Of a stretch of 42,136 nt of DNA, positions 19,401 to 29,373 are shown piece by piece. The position numbers and the translations under genes are program-made. The DNA comes from Candidatus Lactobacillus pullistercoris. GTDB taxonomy: Bacteria; Bacillota; Bacilli; Lactobacillales; Lactobacillaceae. The notes under the pieces are model-generated. The model had not been told where the DNA came from and ran no database searches. It saw nothing but the letters and a program-made list of their open reading frames with translations. The stretch spans positions 1-42,136 of the forward strand of contig JAHLFT010000094.1 in the NCBI GenBank assembly GCA_018883635.1. The letters are read 5' to 3'. Each line of letters opens with the position of its first letter. Position 1 is the stretch's first letter.

Positions 19401-19958
19401 ATCGATAGTGTAGGTTATGATCTTTATTCACAAATGTTAAGTGATGCAATTAAAGAGCGTAAGGGTAAAAAGGTAGTTAAAAGGTCGAATGCTGAAGTAG
19501 ATTTGGGCCTAGAGGCATATATTCCTGATACTTATATTGCCGATCAAGAAGAGAAGATTGAATTTTATAAGAAAATTAAAGCCGCAAACAATGAGGATGA
19601 ATTAGATAAAATCGAAGATGAATTAATCGATCGTTTCGGTGATTATCCAGCAGCTGTTGAAAACTTGATTGCAATTTCTAATTTGAAAATTAACGCTGAT
19701 TTGGCACAAGTTTTAAGTGCTATCAAGATTAAAAAAGATAAGATTAAGGTTGAATTTGATAAAGCTGCTTCTCATGAACTTGAAGGCCCTAATATATTTA
19801 GAGCACTAGAACATGTTAGTTTAAAAGCACGAATTAGTATGACCGAAGAAAAGAAGATGGTGGTTCTTTTAGAATTACCTGATAAGATGAATAATCGAAT
19901 GCTTTTCAATGAATTAATTACTTTTTTCACTGCAGCCAGTGATATTATTCAAAGATAA
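16464..19958 (+). CDS. mfd: transcription-repair coupling factor
   Basis: Mfd recognises RNA polymerase stalled at DNA damage, pushes it off with its DNA translocase and recruits UvrA. The N-terminal third resembles UvrB (VARPGEFAIRGDILDIYPLD near 170). The RNA-polymerase interaction domain starts near 488 with LKPGDYVVHVNHGIGRFEG. The RecG-like translocase follows: Walker A GDVGFGKTE near 640, DEEQ near 742, TATPIPRTLHMSM near 772 and LRGRIGRSARLAYAYFLY near 912. The TRCF C-terminal domain ends the protein. At 1164 aa it has standard length. The gene begins one base after the pth stop, using a ribosome site inside pth, and rqcP follows within 10 bases, so pth-mfd-rqcP form one operon. Confidence 0.98.
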   Translation: MRLTDFISKDQDLTNFIQKTSQVKNSLITGANAGAFSLLLKQIVLQKKVPLLLIEENENKAQNLYNELSGIMDDGLVQYFSVDSTLATQNAVASPDELSNRLQSLNFLLTGKAGIVVTTPQGLQYKLSPVKDFSSFKKEFAFDQEYDLKELNNWLVTAGYQKEALVARPGEFAIRGDILDIYPLDQENPVRIEFFGDEIDTIKEFDLASQRSNKEIDHLTITSAQDRVFNKEQIIKAAEKIEAEIAKDSKKEELKKHFAQEIDELKKGILPRNYAFLIDYLIENPSNLVDYLAKDGLLFIDDLPLIKQAVQNIDEQNNAYLADEIKNAALLPGQKLRADYTQVMTKDKHHRIYFSLFQRSMGRIRLGQILNWNSREPEQFFSQMPLIKAEIESYLQRKQTVILQADNEKRAKQIAQTMIDFGLDLPVVNTDDLIEKRAQITVADYASGFDLPDVDLIYLTERELFNKRQHRQKRVKTLENAQRLRNYTELKPGDYVVHVNHGIGRFEGIKTLENNGVKRDYITITYQKGDQLFVPADQLKLVQKYVASEGKTPHINKLGGSEWAKTKRKVQSKVEDIADDLIDLYAKRESEKGFAFSQDDDLQRQFDDAFPYVETADQLRSIKEIKQDMEKPKPMDRLLVGDVGFGKTEVALRAAFKAAENNKQVAFLVPTTILAQQHYETIKERFKNFPINVAMLSRFQTPAESKEIIAGLKDGKIDFVVGTHRILSKDVSFKDLGLLIIDEEQRFGVKHKEKLKQLKANIDVLTLTATPIPRTLHMSMVGVRDLSVMETPPQNRYPIQTYVMEQTPNVIRDACLREMNRGGQVFYLHNRIGDIDEVVTRLEKLMPNARIASVHGRMSQSQLEDILYRFLNREFDILVTTTIIETGIDMPNVNTMIIEDADHYGLSQLYQLRGRIGRSARLAYAYFLYKQNKVLTEVGEKRLDAIRDFTELGSGFKIAMRDLSIRGAGNMLGAQQHGFIDSVGYDLYSQMLSDAIKERKGKKVVKRSNAEVDLGLEAYIPDTYIADQEEKIEFYKKIKAANNEDELDKIEDELIDRFGDYPAAVENLIAISNLKINADLAQVLSAIKIKKDKIKVEFDKAASHELEGPNIFRALEHVSLKARISMTEEKKMVVLLELPDKMNNRMLFNELITFFTAASDIIQR

Positions 19959-19968
19959 GAGGTAAAAA

Positions 19969-20211
19969 ATGAGAATTGATAAATTTTTGAAAGTTTCACG
20001 TTTGGTGAAAAGAAGAACCGTTGCAAAAGAAATGGCGGAAAAAGGTCGAATTAAGGTAAATGACCGTGTAGTTAAGTCAAGCTATGAAGTTAAGCTAGGC
20101 GATATTATTGAGGTTGGCTACGGAACAAGACAAGTAAGAGCTAAGGTTTTAGATATTAAAGAAACAACAAAGAAAGCTGAAGCCAGCGACTTATACGAGA
20201 TTGTTGATTAA
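19969..20211 (+). CDS. rqcP: S4-domain RNA-binding protein RqcP
   Basis: This small protein is a single S4 domain: MRIDKFLKVSRLVKRRTVAK, then EKGRIKVNDRVVKSSYEVK and LGDIIEVGYGTRQVRAKVLD. RqcP (YabO in Bacillus) binds 50S-peptidyl-tRNA complexes together with RqcH and promotes the C-terminal alanine tailing that marks stalled nascent chains for degradation. Length, 80 aa, is normal. AGAGGT lies upstream of the ATG. It follows mfd and precedes divIC, the same neighbours as in Bacillus (mfd-...-yabO-...-divIC), which supports the assignment over Hsp15-type S4 proteins. Confidence 0.93.
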   Translation: MRIDKFLKVSRLVKRRTVAKEMAEKGRIKVNDRVVKSSYEVKLGDIIEVGYGTRQVRAKVLDIKETTKKAEASDLYEIVD

Positions 20212-20232
20212 TCTGTGAAACACTGCTATAAT
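20204..20232 (+). promoter_or_regulatory. divIC promoter
   Basis: TTGATT at 20204-20209, a 17-base spacer and a perfect TATAAT at 20227-20232 with an upstream TG (TGCTATAAT). The -10 lies in the loop of the mfd-rqcP terminator hairpin. Confidence 0.75.
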
Positions 20233-20250
20233 ATAAACAGTGTTTTTTAG
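20217..20250 (+). terminator. pth-mfd-rqcP terminator, overlapping the divIC promoter
   Basis: AAACACTG at 20218-20225 pairs with CAGTGTTT at 20238-20245, followed by T4. The 12-base loop contains TATAAT. Confidence 0.7.
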
Positions 20251-20268
20251 TGTAATAGGGGATCAAAA

Positions 20269-20640
20269 ATGAGCGGACCAAGGATTTATAATTCAGAAAG
20301 TCCACAAGCACGTGAGGCTAGGCTGAGGAAGAAACAAGCTCGTAGAGAAAAAGAAATTCATCGAGTTAGAAGAAATAAAATTATTGCAATTTTTGCAATA
20401 ATCTTCGTTGCTTTAGGTGTTCAAATTGGAATGAAAGTTTCACAGACTGCAAAAATTAACAGTCAAGTGCAGGCTTCCAAGAAAACTTTATCTAAAGTAA
20501 AGGCTGAAGATAATAGACTAAAAGAAAAACGCGATAATTTAAAAGATCCAGATTATGTTGCTAAGTTTATTCGCAATAAGTTCTTCTATTCGAAGAATAA
20601 TGAAAAAGTATATAATATTCCAGATGGAGATAAAGATTAA
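20269..20640 (+). CDS. divIC: septum formation initiator protein DivIC
   Basis: A single-pass membrane protein of the divisome that pairs with FtsL and DivIB at the septum. The N-terminal 38 residues are strongly basic and cytosolic (AREARLRKKQARREKEIHRV). One membrane helix spans about 39-57 (IIAIFAIIFVALGVQIGMKV). A coiled coil follows at about 65-95 with the DivIC/FtsL-type tail DPDYVAKFIRNKFFYSK. Length, 123 aa, is normal. GGGGATC precedes the ATG. The stop overlaps the next ATG (TAATG), coupling it to the S1-domain gene, as in Bacillus divIC-yabR. Confidence 0.93.
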   Translation: MSGPRIYNSESPQAREARLRKKQARREKEIHRVRRNKIIAIFAIIFVALGVQIGMKVSQTAKINSQVQASKKTLSKVKAEDNRLKEKRDNLKDPDYVAKFIRNKFFYSKNNEKVYNIPDGDKD

Positions 20641-20999
20641 TGAAGTATCAAGTTGGTAACAGGGTAACCGGAGTTATCAATAATATTACTGATCTCGGAG
20701 TTTTCTTAACTTTACCAGGTAGGCAGTCTGGATTAATTCATCATAAGGACTTTTCTGGAAATTGGCTAAGAAAAAGGAATAGTTTAAAAGTTGGCGATCA
20801 ATTGCGTGTAGTCGTTGTTCATAACTATAAAGGTAAGTTGGCTCTATCTTTGAGTCGAGTTAATGATCCAGACTTGAAAGATCCCCGCAATCCTTTTTCA
20901 AATTCTAAACCTGAAGAATTTGATCGCCTTTTAAATCAAACTGTTCAAGATGCTGATCAAGAAATAAAGAAACTTAAACAGACATTGATTAATTTTTAA
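20640..20999 (+). CDS. S1-domain RNA-binding protein (YabR-like)
   Basis: Residues 1-75 form one S1 domain: YQVGNRVTGVINNITDLGVF, then RQSGLIHHKDFSG and SLKVGDQLRVVVVHNYKGKL with ALSLSR at its end. A polar, helical tail of about 45 residues follows. Length is 119 aa. It sits behind divIC with overlapping stop and start, the position of yabR in Bacillus. S1 domains bind single-stranded RNA, and YabR-type proteins are thought to act on ribosomes or mRNA, but their exact task is not settled. A hairpin terminator follows directly. Confidence 0.88.
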   Translation: MKYQVGNRVTGVINNITDLGVFLTLPGRQSGLIHHKDFSGNWLRKRNSLKVGDQLRVVVVHNYKGKLALSLSRVNDPDLKDPRNPFSNSKPEEFDRLLNQTVQDADQEIKKLKQTLINF

Positions 21000-21005
21000 C
21001 TGATA

Positions 21006-21032
21006 ATGGCCCTTTGCGTGGGCCATTTTTTT
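21006..21032 (+). terminator. terminator between the S1 gene and tilS, abutting the tilS start
   Basis: ATGGCCC at 21006-21012 and GGGCCAT at 21020-21026 form a perfect stem, followed by T7. The tilS start codon is the very next base. Confidence 0.85.
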
Positions 21033-22307
21033 ATGAAAATGAAAATTCTGAATTTTTTTAACCAAAATAATATATCTTTAAAAAACAAAAAATTAGTCGT
21101 TGCTGCAAGTGGTGGACCTGATTCAATGGCTTTAGTCGACATGCTGTGCAGATTAAATAAAAAATTTGAATTAAAAATAATAGTTGCGCATTTCGACCAT
21201 CAATTAAGAAGTGATAGTGATAAAGAGACAAGCTTACTGCAAAATTATTGTGATCAAAATAATTTACCTCTAGAAAATGGTAGTTGGCCTGTTAATAAGC
21301 ACCCTAATGTTGGATTAGAAGCTGCTGCACGTGAAGCACGTTATACTTTTTTGATTAAAATTGTAAAAAAATATAATGCTGATTACTTATTGACTGCACA
21401 TCATGGCGATGATTTACTCGAAAATATTTTATTGAAATTAATTCGTTCAGGTAATCCCCAAGAAATGAATAGTTTACAAATGGCTGGTAAAATGCAAGGA
21501 ATTACTTTGTTAAGGCCGCTTGTTACTTTTTCTAAAAAAGAATTACTAGATTACGATCATCGTCATAATATTGCCTATATTGAAGACAGTACTAATCAAC
21601 TTGATGATACAATGCGAAATCGAATTCGCCATCATGTTGTTCCACTACTGAAAAAAGAAAATTCAAGAATTTTAGAAAATGCGCTTCGTTATAGTATAGA
21701 GCAAACTACACTTACATCTTTAGCCAATCAAGAAATTACCGCAGTCTGTGATGTAGAGCCTTTTTTAGAAATAGCGTATCGCTTAAAAGAAAATAAAATA
21801 AAAGCATTTACTGATACACAAAAATTATACTTTTGGCGCTCTTTTATTTGGAAAAAATGGCATAGAAGGGTTAATGACCATTTGACAGGTTATGATTTAA
21901 TCAATTATCAAGGCTATTTTTATTTAGTACCAAATGATTTGCCTAAAATATCAAATCTAAAAGAAGAGATTATTTTAGATAAAATCTTTACTTTTAGAGG
22001 AGAAAAGTTTTTTATTTCGCAGGATAATAAAAAAGAGTGGCCAATAATCGGTGAATTTTGGTCTGCTTCATCTAAATTTTATATTGGATCAATTTCATCT
22101 ACAGACCGGCTCTTATTAAAAGATGGTCATCATGTCAAACCTAAAAAAAAGTTTGCACAAGCAAAAATTCCTGCTTTATTAAGAGCGTACTGTCTAAGTA
22201 TTTTTGATGAAAATGGTCAAATTATTTTTGTTGAAAAAACTTTTAAAGAACAGGTTTGGAAAAAAAACGGCAAACAATATTTCTTATATCAATTAAAAAA
22301 TGTATAA
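21033..22307 (+). CDS. tilS: tRNA(Ile)-lysidine synthase
   Basis: TilS attaches lysine to C34 of the tRNA-Ile with CAU anticodon, switching it from Met to Ile charging and AUA decoding. The PP-loop motif SGGPDS is at residues 26-31, followed by VAHFDHQLRSDS near 54, EAAAREARYTFL near 98 and LTAHHGDDLLENILLKLIRSG near 120, all typical. The C-terminal part has the TilS-specific substrate-binding region. Length is 424 aa from the ATG at 21033; the ATG at 21039 is also possible. An in-frame ATG at 21006 lies in the terminator stem and is unlikely. No clear ribosome site exists because the hairpin occupies that place. In Bacillus hpt follows tilS; here ftsH follows directly. Confidence 0.95.
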   Translation: MKMKILNFFNQNNISLKNKKLVVAASGGPDSMALVDMLCRLNKKFELKIIVAHFDHQLRSDSDKETSLLQNYCDQNNLPLENGSWPVNKHPNVGLEAAAREARYTFLIKIVKKYNADYLLTAHHGDDLLENILLKLIRSGNPQEMNSLQMAGKMQGITLLRPLVTFSKKELLDYDHRHNIAYIEDSTNQLDDTMRNRIRHHVVPLLKKENSRILENALRYSIEQTTLTSLANQEITAVCDVEPFLEIAYRLKENKIKAFTDTQKLYFWRSFIWKKWHRRVNDHLTGYDLINYQGYFYLVPNDLPKISNLKEEIILDKIFTFRGEKFFISQDNKKEWPIIGEFWSASSKFYIGSISSTDRLLLKDGHHVKPKKKFAQAKIPALLRAYCLSIFDENGQIIFVEKTFKEQVWKKNGKQYFLYQLKNV

Positions 22308-22391
22308 GAACTTGTAAAAGATTAGAGCTATACTCGTATTTGTGTTAAACTTTTATTCGTATAACTTTTAGAAACTTTGCGGAGGTTTTTT

Positions 22392-24512
22392 ATGAAGAAT
22401 AACCGGAATCGGCTGTTATCAAATGGCCTTTTCTATATAGTTGTGTTCCTTCTGCTCCTATGGGGAATCAACTGGGCACTCGGCGGATCCAATAATTCTG
22501 GTAGTACAGAAAATATTAGCTATTCAGAATTTGTGAAGGATCTTCGTCAAGGCAAAGTTAAAAACTTTAGTGTTCAACCTGCTAATGGCGTATATACCGT
22601 TTCAGGTAATTACAAGAAAGCACAAAAATCAAAGAGTCAATCTAATAATAGTTTTGACTTCTTTAACGGCAAATCTAGTCGTGATGTAACACGTTTTTCA
22701 ACTACAATGCTACAAAACGATTCTAGCGTTTCAAATGTGCAAGACTTGGCACAAAAGAATAATGCTCGGATGACTACACAAGGAGAGTCACAATCAGGTA
22801 ATTGGATTTCAACAATTGTCATGCTTGTGCCAACCATTTTGTTTATCGTTATGCTTTGGATGATGATGAACCAAGGTGGTGCTGGACGTGGACAAGGCGG
22901 AATCATGAATTTTGGTCGCTCCCACGTTAAACCAGAAGATCCTTCTAAGAATAAGGTTCGTTTCTCTGACGTAGCCGGTGAAGAAGAAGAAAAACAAGAA
23001 TTAGTCGAAGTTGTTGAATTCTTAAAAGACCCATCTAAATTTACAAAGTTGGGTGCAAAAATTCCATCTGGGGTCCTACTTGAGGGTCCTCCTGGTACTG
23101 GTAAAACTTTACTTGCACGTGCGGTAGCTGGTGAAGCTAATGTGCCATTTTATTCAATGTCTGGTTCAGACTTTGTTGAAATGTTCGTTGGTGTTGGTGC
23201 TAGTCGTGTACGTGATTTATTCAATAATGCTAAAAAGAATGCACCAAGTATCATCTTTATCGATGAAATTGATGCGATCGGTCGTCGCCGTGGAAATGGT
23301 ATGGGTGGCGGTAACGATGAACGTGAGCAAACTTTGAACCAACTGTTAGTTGAAATGGATGGTTTTGAAGGAGACGAAGGCGTTATCGTTATTGCCGCAA
23401 CTAACCGTTCCGATGTATTGGACCCCGCTTTGCTTCGTCCAGGACGTTTTGACCGTAAAGTTCTAGTTGGTCGTCCTGATGTTCGCGGACGTGAAGCTAT
23501 TTTGAAGGTTCATGCCAAGAATAAACCTCTTGCTCCGGATGTTGATTTAAAAGAAGTTGCTCGTCAAACACCAGGCTTTGTTGGTGCGGACTTAGCTAAC
23601 GTATTAAACGAAGCCGCTTTAGTTGCAGCTCGTCGTAATGGAACTGAAATTACAGCTTCTGATATTGATGAGGCAGAAGACAGAGTTATTGCGGGTCCAG
23701 CTAAAAAAGATCGTCTTATTTCAGACCAAGAGCGTAAGAGAGTTGCTTTCCACGAAGCTGGACACTCAATCTGTGGTTTGGCATTGAGTGATTCTAGAAC
23801 TGTTAGAAAAGTTACTATTGTACCACGTGGTCGTGCTGGTGGTTATAACATCATGCTTCCAAAGGATGATCAATTCATTTTGACCAAGAAACAATTATTT
23901 GAACAAATTGTTGGTTTAATGGGTGGTCGTGCTGGTGAAGAAGCAACAATTGGCGATAAGTCAACGGGAGCTTCAAACGACTTTGAACAAGCTACTCAAA
24001 TTGCTCATAGTATGGTTGTAAATTATGGTATGACTGACGAACTTGGAATGGTTGAACTTGAAAAAGAGGGCGAAACTAATCCATATGGCATTAAACCATA
24101 CAGTGAAGCAACTTCTGCTAAAATTGATGAAGCAGTCAAGAGAATTTTGGATAAGGCTCATAAGAAGGCTCTTGAAATCGTTGAAGAAAATCGTGATAAA
24201 CATAAGTTGATTGCTGATGCACTTCTTAAGTACGAGACTTTAAACGAAAAACAAATCTTGTCATTATATAAGACAGGAAAGATGCCTGAAAAGAATGATG
24301 AGGAATATCCAAGTGAATCAAGTGCTTCTACATATGAAGAAGCTAAGGCCGCTGCTGAAAAACGTGAAGTTTTGAAGGCAGAAAAAAAGGATCATGATGA
24401 ATCTGAAGAAAATGAAGCTAAACATGAATTAGATACACCTTCAGAAAAAAAGACAGATCAAGCAGCCGACAATGATTCAAAAGATGAATCATCTAATGAT
24501 GAAAATAAATAA
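22392..24512 (+). CDS. ftsH: ATP-dependent zinc metalloprotease FtsH
   Basis: A membrane-anchored AAA protease that degrades damaged membrane proteins and some regulators. It has two membrane helices (about residues 10-27 and 135-156) around an extracytoplasmic loop. The AAA domain has Walker A GPPGTGKT near 231, Walker [12 protein letters not shown] near 289 and the second region of homology [20 protein letters not shown] near 336. The zinc site HEAGH is near 453. An acidic low-complexity tail follows residue 630. Length is 706 aa. The frame is open from a TTG at 22377, but GCGGAGG there is the ribosome site, so the ATG at 22392 is the start. A terminator hairpin follows and hslO comes next. 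Confidence 0.97.
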   Translation: MKNNRNRLLSNGLFYIVVFLLLLWGINWALGGSNNSGSTENISYSEFVKDLRQGKVKNFSVQPANGVYTVSGNYKKAQKSKSQSNNSFDFFNGKSSRDVTRFSTTMLQNDSSVSNVQDLAQKNNARMTTQGESQSGNWISTIVMLVPTILFIVMLWMMMNQGGAGRGQGGIMNFGRSHVKPEDPSKNKVRFSDVAGEEEEKQELVEVVEFLKDPSKFTKLGAKIPSGVLLEGPPGTGKTLLARAVAGEANVPFYSMSGSDFVEMFVGVGASRVRDLFNNAKKNAPSIIFIDEIDAIGRRRGNGMGGGNDEREQTLNQLLVEMDGFEGDEGVIVIAATNRSDVLDPALLRPGRFDRKVLVGRPDVRGREAILKVHAKNKPLAPDVDLKEVARQTPGFVGADLANVLNEAALVAARRNGTEITASDIDEAEDRVIAGPAKKDRLISDQERKRVAFHEAGHSICGLALSDSRTVRKVTIVPRGRAGGYNIMLPKDDQFILTKKQLFEQIVGLMGGRAGEEATIGDKSTGASNDFEQATQIAHSMVVNYGMTDELGMVELEKEGETNPYGIKPYSEATSAKIDEAVKRILDKAHKKALEIVEENRDKHKLIADALLKYETLNEKQILSLYKTGKMPEKNDEEYPSESSASTYEEAKAAAEKREVLKAEKKDHDESEENEAKHELDTPSEKKTDQAADNDSKDESSNDENK

Positions 24513-24541
24513 AAAATAGGGCCTGTAAGGCTCTATTTTTT
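24511..24541 (+). terminator. ftsH terminator
   Basis: AATAGGGCC and GGCTCTATT pair around TGTAA with one wobble, followed by T6-7. hslO starts 14 bases after the T-run. Confidence 0.75.
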
Positions 24542-24554
24542 TAGGAGAATTAAT

Positions 24555-25442
24555 ATGAGTGATTATTTAATTAAAGCAATTGATAAAACTAAAAATTTGC
24601 GTTTATTAACGATTACAGCTAAAGAGATGGTTGGTGAAGCACAAAAACGTCATGATACTTGGTCTGCCTCGTCTGCAGTACTTGGTAGAACTATGGTTGC
24701 TAGTGTTTTATTAGCAGGTGCAGAACTTACTGATAAAGAAGAATTAACGGTTCGTTTATTAGGAAATGGACCTGTAGGGCCAACTGTTGTTACAGCCAAA
24801 GCAGATTTAACAGTTAAAGGCTATATCAAGAATCCACATATTGCATTACCAACTAAAGATAATGATCATATTGATGTGAAAAAAGCCGTTGGTCAGGGCT
24901 GGCTTGAAGTAACTAAAGATTTGGGTCTTAAACAGCCCTATACAGGTCAAGTTCCAATTGTTTCTGGCGAAATTGCAGAAGATTTTGCGTATTATCTAAC
25001 TAAATCTGAACAAATTCCTTCAGCTGTTGGCCTATCTGTTTTTGTTAATCCAAATAATACGATTGGTGAAGCAGGTGGCTTTATGCTACAAGCGCTGCCA
25101 GGTGCTAGTGATGAATTAATCGATCGAACAATTAAACGAATCAATGAATTGCCAGCTTTATCGACTTCATTTTTAGATGGCATGACTCCAGAAGATTTAG
25201 CTCGTAAAATTTTGGGTACTGATTGTAAGATTCTTGAAAAAGATGATGTCGCATTTAAATGTGATTGCTCAAAAGAAAAATATGCTGGAATTCTTGAAAC
25301 ATTAAAATCTAGTCAACTAAATGAGATGATTAGTGAAGATCACGGAGCAGAATTGACTTGCAATTTCTGTGGGAATAAATATCATTACTCAGAACAAGAA
25401 TTAAAAGATATTTTAGCAAAGAAGAAAGCAGATAAAGATTAA
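24555..25442 (+). CDS. hslO: redox-regulated chaperone Hsp33
   Basis: Hsp33 is an ATP-independent holdase that is switched on when oxidation releases zinc and forms disulfides. The N-terminal core has the usual RLLTITAKEMVGEAQKRH and VRLLGNGPVGPTVVTAKADL. The C-terminal zinc center is complete: CDC near residue 236 and CNFC near 269, the CxC...CxxC pattern of the redox switch. Length is 295 aa. AGGAGA precedes the ATG by six bases. The ftsH-hslO-dusB-lysS order is conserved in lactobacilli and close to that in Bacillus (ftsH-coaX-hslO). It has a promoter of its own or is reached by read-through of the ftsH terminator; I see no strong promoter in the 14-base gap. Confidence 0.97.
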   Translation: MSDYLIKAIDKTKNLRLLTITAKEMVGEAQKRHDTWSASSAVLGRTMVASVLLAGAELTDKEELTVRLLGNGPVGPTVVTAKADLTVKGYIKNPHIALPTKDNDHIDVKKAVGQGWLEVTKDLGLKQPYTGQVPIVSGEIAEDFAYYLTKSEQIPSAVGLSVFVNPNNTIGEAGGFMLQALPGASDELIDRTIKRINELPALSTSFLDGMTPEDLARKILGTDCKILEKDDVAFKCDCSKEKYAGILETLKSSQLNEMISEDHGAELTCNFCGNKYHYSEQELKDILAKKKADKD

Positions 25443-25466
25443 TCGCTGAATAAAATATCTAATATT

Positions 25467-25501
25467 AAAGTTCCAATGATTTGCCCTTTGGAGCTTTTTT
25501 G
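25467..25501 (+). terminator. hslO terminator, overlapping the dusB promoter
   Basis: AAAGTTCCAA at 25467-25476 pairs, with one G-U, with TTGGAGCTTT at 25488-25497, followed by T-rich sequence. Confidence 0.7.
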
Positions 25502-25508
25502 TTACAAT
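25481..25508 (+). promoter_or_regulatory. dusB-lysS promoter
   Basis: TTGCCC at 25481-25486, a 16-base spacer and TACAAT at 25503-25508. The -35 lies in the loop of the hslO terminator hairpin. Confidence 0.55.
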
Positions 25509-25534
25509 ATTGGAGTATTTGAAAGGGTGATTTG

Positions 25535-28110
<2,576 letters not shown>

Positions 28111-28126
28111 TTATAAAGCTTAATAG

Positions 28127-28171
28127 CAAAAAAATAGTACATGAAGTTAATGCCTCATGTACTATTTTTTA
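28127..28171. terminator. bidirectional terminator after lysS
   Basis: AAAATAGTACATGA at 28131-28144 pairs perfectly with TCATGTACTATTTT at 28155-28168, with A- and T-runs on both flanks. It also serves the converging DUF975 gene. Confidence 0.9.
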
Positions 28172-28182
28172 GTTATTTTAGA

Positions 28183-28943
28183 TTAATTTTCAGATTTATT
28201 AGTAAATTTATCACTAACTAAATTACGGTAATAGTTAGCCTTTGTTTGACGGTAATATGGGGCAAGCCATAATGAAACCACGAAACCAAGGATGAGTAAA
28301 ATCATTCCTGCTGAATCAGATGTCCCAATTATTGCTCCCATTACGATCATTATTAAGCCAAAATAAATAGGGAAGAAGACCAAAATTGCCCAGCCAATAA
28401 AACTTAAGTCTAAGAGGAATAATTCACCCTTATGACCTTTCATAATCTTTTTACTTTCGTTGATAGCTTCAGTTGTGGTCATCTCATGATTAGAATCAAT
28501 CATATCTTTCACGATATAAGGTGTTAAAGCATATGAATAAGCCTTAATGATACCAGGAATTATGAAAAGAATTCCCCATAAAGTCATAAATAAATTAGTT
28601 AAAAAGCTTGTTTTTAATGTCTTAGCATAATTTCCATTTCCAAATGCGGCAAATGTTGCTTTAAAAATGTTTGGTTTCTTTTTTGATCATCTCTGAAGGC
28701 TAAAACGCTGTAAGTTACGCCCCACAAAATGATTGCAGAAATAAATATTCCGATTAAAGTTGAACAAAGGACAAACCCAATTTTTTGTCCGGGATCAAGT
28801 TCAGAAAATTGAAGACCTTGAGTCCAAACTTGTTTATTAAAGCCAACCAAGAAACCAATAATAAATTGTGAAATAAAGGCAAGGCCAATCGCCCATGCCC
28901 AATTACCTTTAAGCTGTTTTTTTGCAGCTTTCTTTAACTCCAC
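28183..28943 (-). pseudogene. DUF975 family membrane protein, one-base frameshift
   Basis: Two minus-strand segments join into one polytopic membrane protein of about 250 aa. The N-terminal part (to about 28680) has LKKAAKKQLKGNWAWAIGLA and two membrane helices. The C-terminal part has GILFIIPGIIKAYSYALTPY followed by IVKDM, ITTTEAINESKKIMKGHKGE-like text (seen as MTTTEAINESKKIMKGHKGE) and two further helices; the IIPGIIKAYSYAL and SKKIMKGHKG segments are signatures of DUF975. One missing A in the A6 run near 28680 breaks the frame; adding it gives DDQKKKPNIFKATFAAFGNG and restores the protein. The function of DUF975 is not known. The start is probably the GTG at 28943 behind GGAGG, though the spacing is tight. 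This is either a true recent frameshift or a homopolymer error. Confidence 0.75.
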
Positions 28944-29031
28944 TCCCTCCGATATAAAAATTTTTAACAAGTAGGATTTTACTATAAATTTATTCTAAAA
29001 AAAGAGAAAATATGTTTTTTAAAAAAAGTAT

Positions 29032-29059
29032 TTGCAAATTAAAATTATTTTGCTATAAT
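29032..29059 (+). promoter_or_regulatory. tRNA-Gly promoter, copy 1
   Basis: TTGCAA at 29032-29037, a 16-base spacer and a perfect TATAAT at 29054-29059, ending 13 bases before the tRNA. Confidence 0.8.
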
Positions 29060-29072
29060 TATATCTGTTATC

Positions 29073-29147
29073 GCGGAAGTAGTTCAGTGGTAGAACATCA
29101 CCTTGCCATGGTGGGGGTCGCGGGTTCGAATCCCGTCTTCCGCTCCA
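29073..29147 (+). tRNA. tRNA-Gly (GCC), copy 1
   Basis: Full cloverleaf of 75 bases: acceptor GCGGAAG pairs with CTTCCGC, the D arm has TTCAGTGGTAGAA, the anticodon loop TTGCCAT gives GCC, and the T arm GCGGGTTCGAATCCCGT is canonical. CCA is encoded. It reads GGC and GGU glycine codons. It has its own promoter and a hairpin terminator, so it is a one-gene unit, and an identical copy lies 191 bases downstream. Confidence 0.98.
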
Positions 29148-29181
29148 CTTCCATTTCTATATTAAGATTTTTGTATAGAAA

Positions 29182-29210
29182 CACCTGCCGTTTGGCAGGT
29201 TTTTATTTTT
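29182..29210 (+). terminator. terminator after tRNA-Gly copy 1
   Basis: ACCTGCC at 29183-29189 pairs with GGCAGGT at 29194-29200, followed by a T-rich tract. Confidence 0.88.
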
Positions 29211-29222
29211 GTAAAAAATGAT

Positions 29223-29250
29223 TTGCAAAAGAAATAATTTTTGCTATAAT
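29223..29250 (+). promoter_or_regulatory. tRNA-Gly promoter, copy 2
   Basis: TTGCAA at 29223-29228, a 16-base spacer and TATAAT at 29245-29250, nearly identical to the promoter of copy 1. Confidence 0.8.
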
Positions 29251-29263
29251 TATATTTGTTATC

Positions 29264-29338
29264 GCGGAAGTAGTTCAGTGGTAGAACATCACCTTGCCAT
29301 GGTGGGGGTCGCGGGTTCGAATCCCGTCTTCCGCTCCA
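29264..29338 (+). tRNA. tRNA-Gly (GCC), copy 2
   Basis: Base-for-base the same 75-base tRNA as copy 1, including CCA, behind a near-identical promoter. Promoter and tRNA were duplicated together. Confidence 0.98.
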
Positions 29339-29344
29339 AGATAA

Positions 29345-29368
29345 GCTCACCTACCGGTGAGTTTTTTT
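29345..29368 (+). terminator. terminator between tRNA-Gly copy 2 and tRNA-Pro
   Basis: CTCACC at 29346-29351 pairs with GGTGAG at 29356-29361 around TACC, followed by T7. Confidence 0.8.
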
Positions 29369-29373
29369 ATTGC

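Noticed and set aside
22321..22365. ftsH promoter with TATACT (22329-22334) or TATAAC (22360-22365)
   Set aside because: The possible -35 elements are only 11 and 14 bases away, so I could not support either.
28936..28970. Upstream start at 28970 for the DUF975 protein
   Set aside because: The segment MLKIFISEG overlaps the GGAGG ribosome site, so translation must begin after it.
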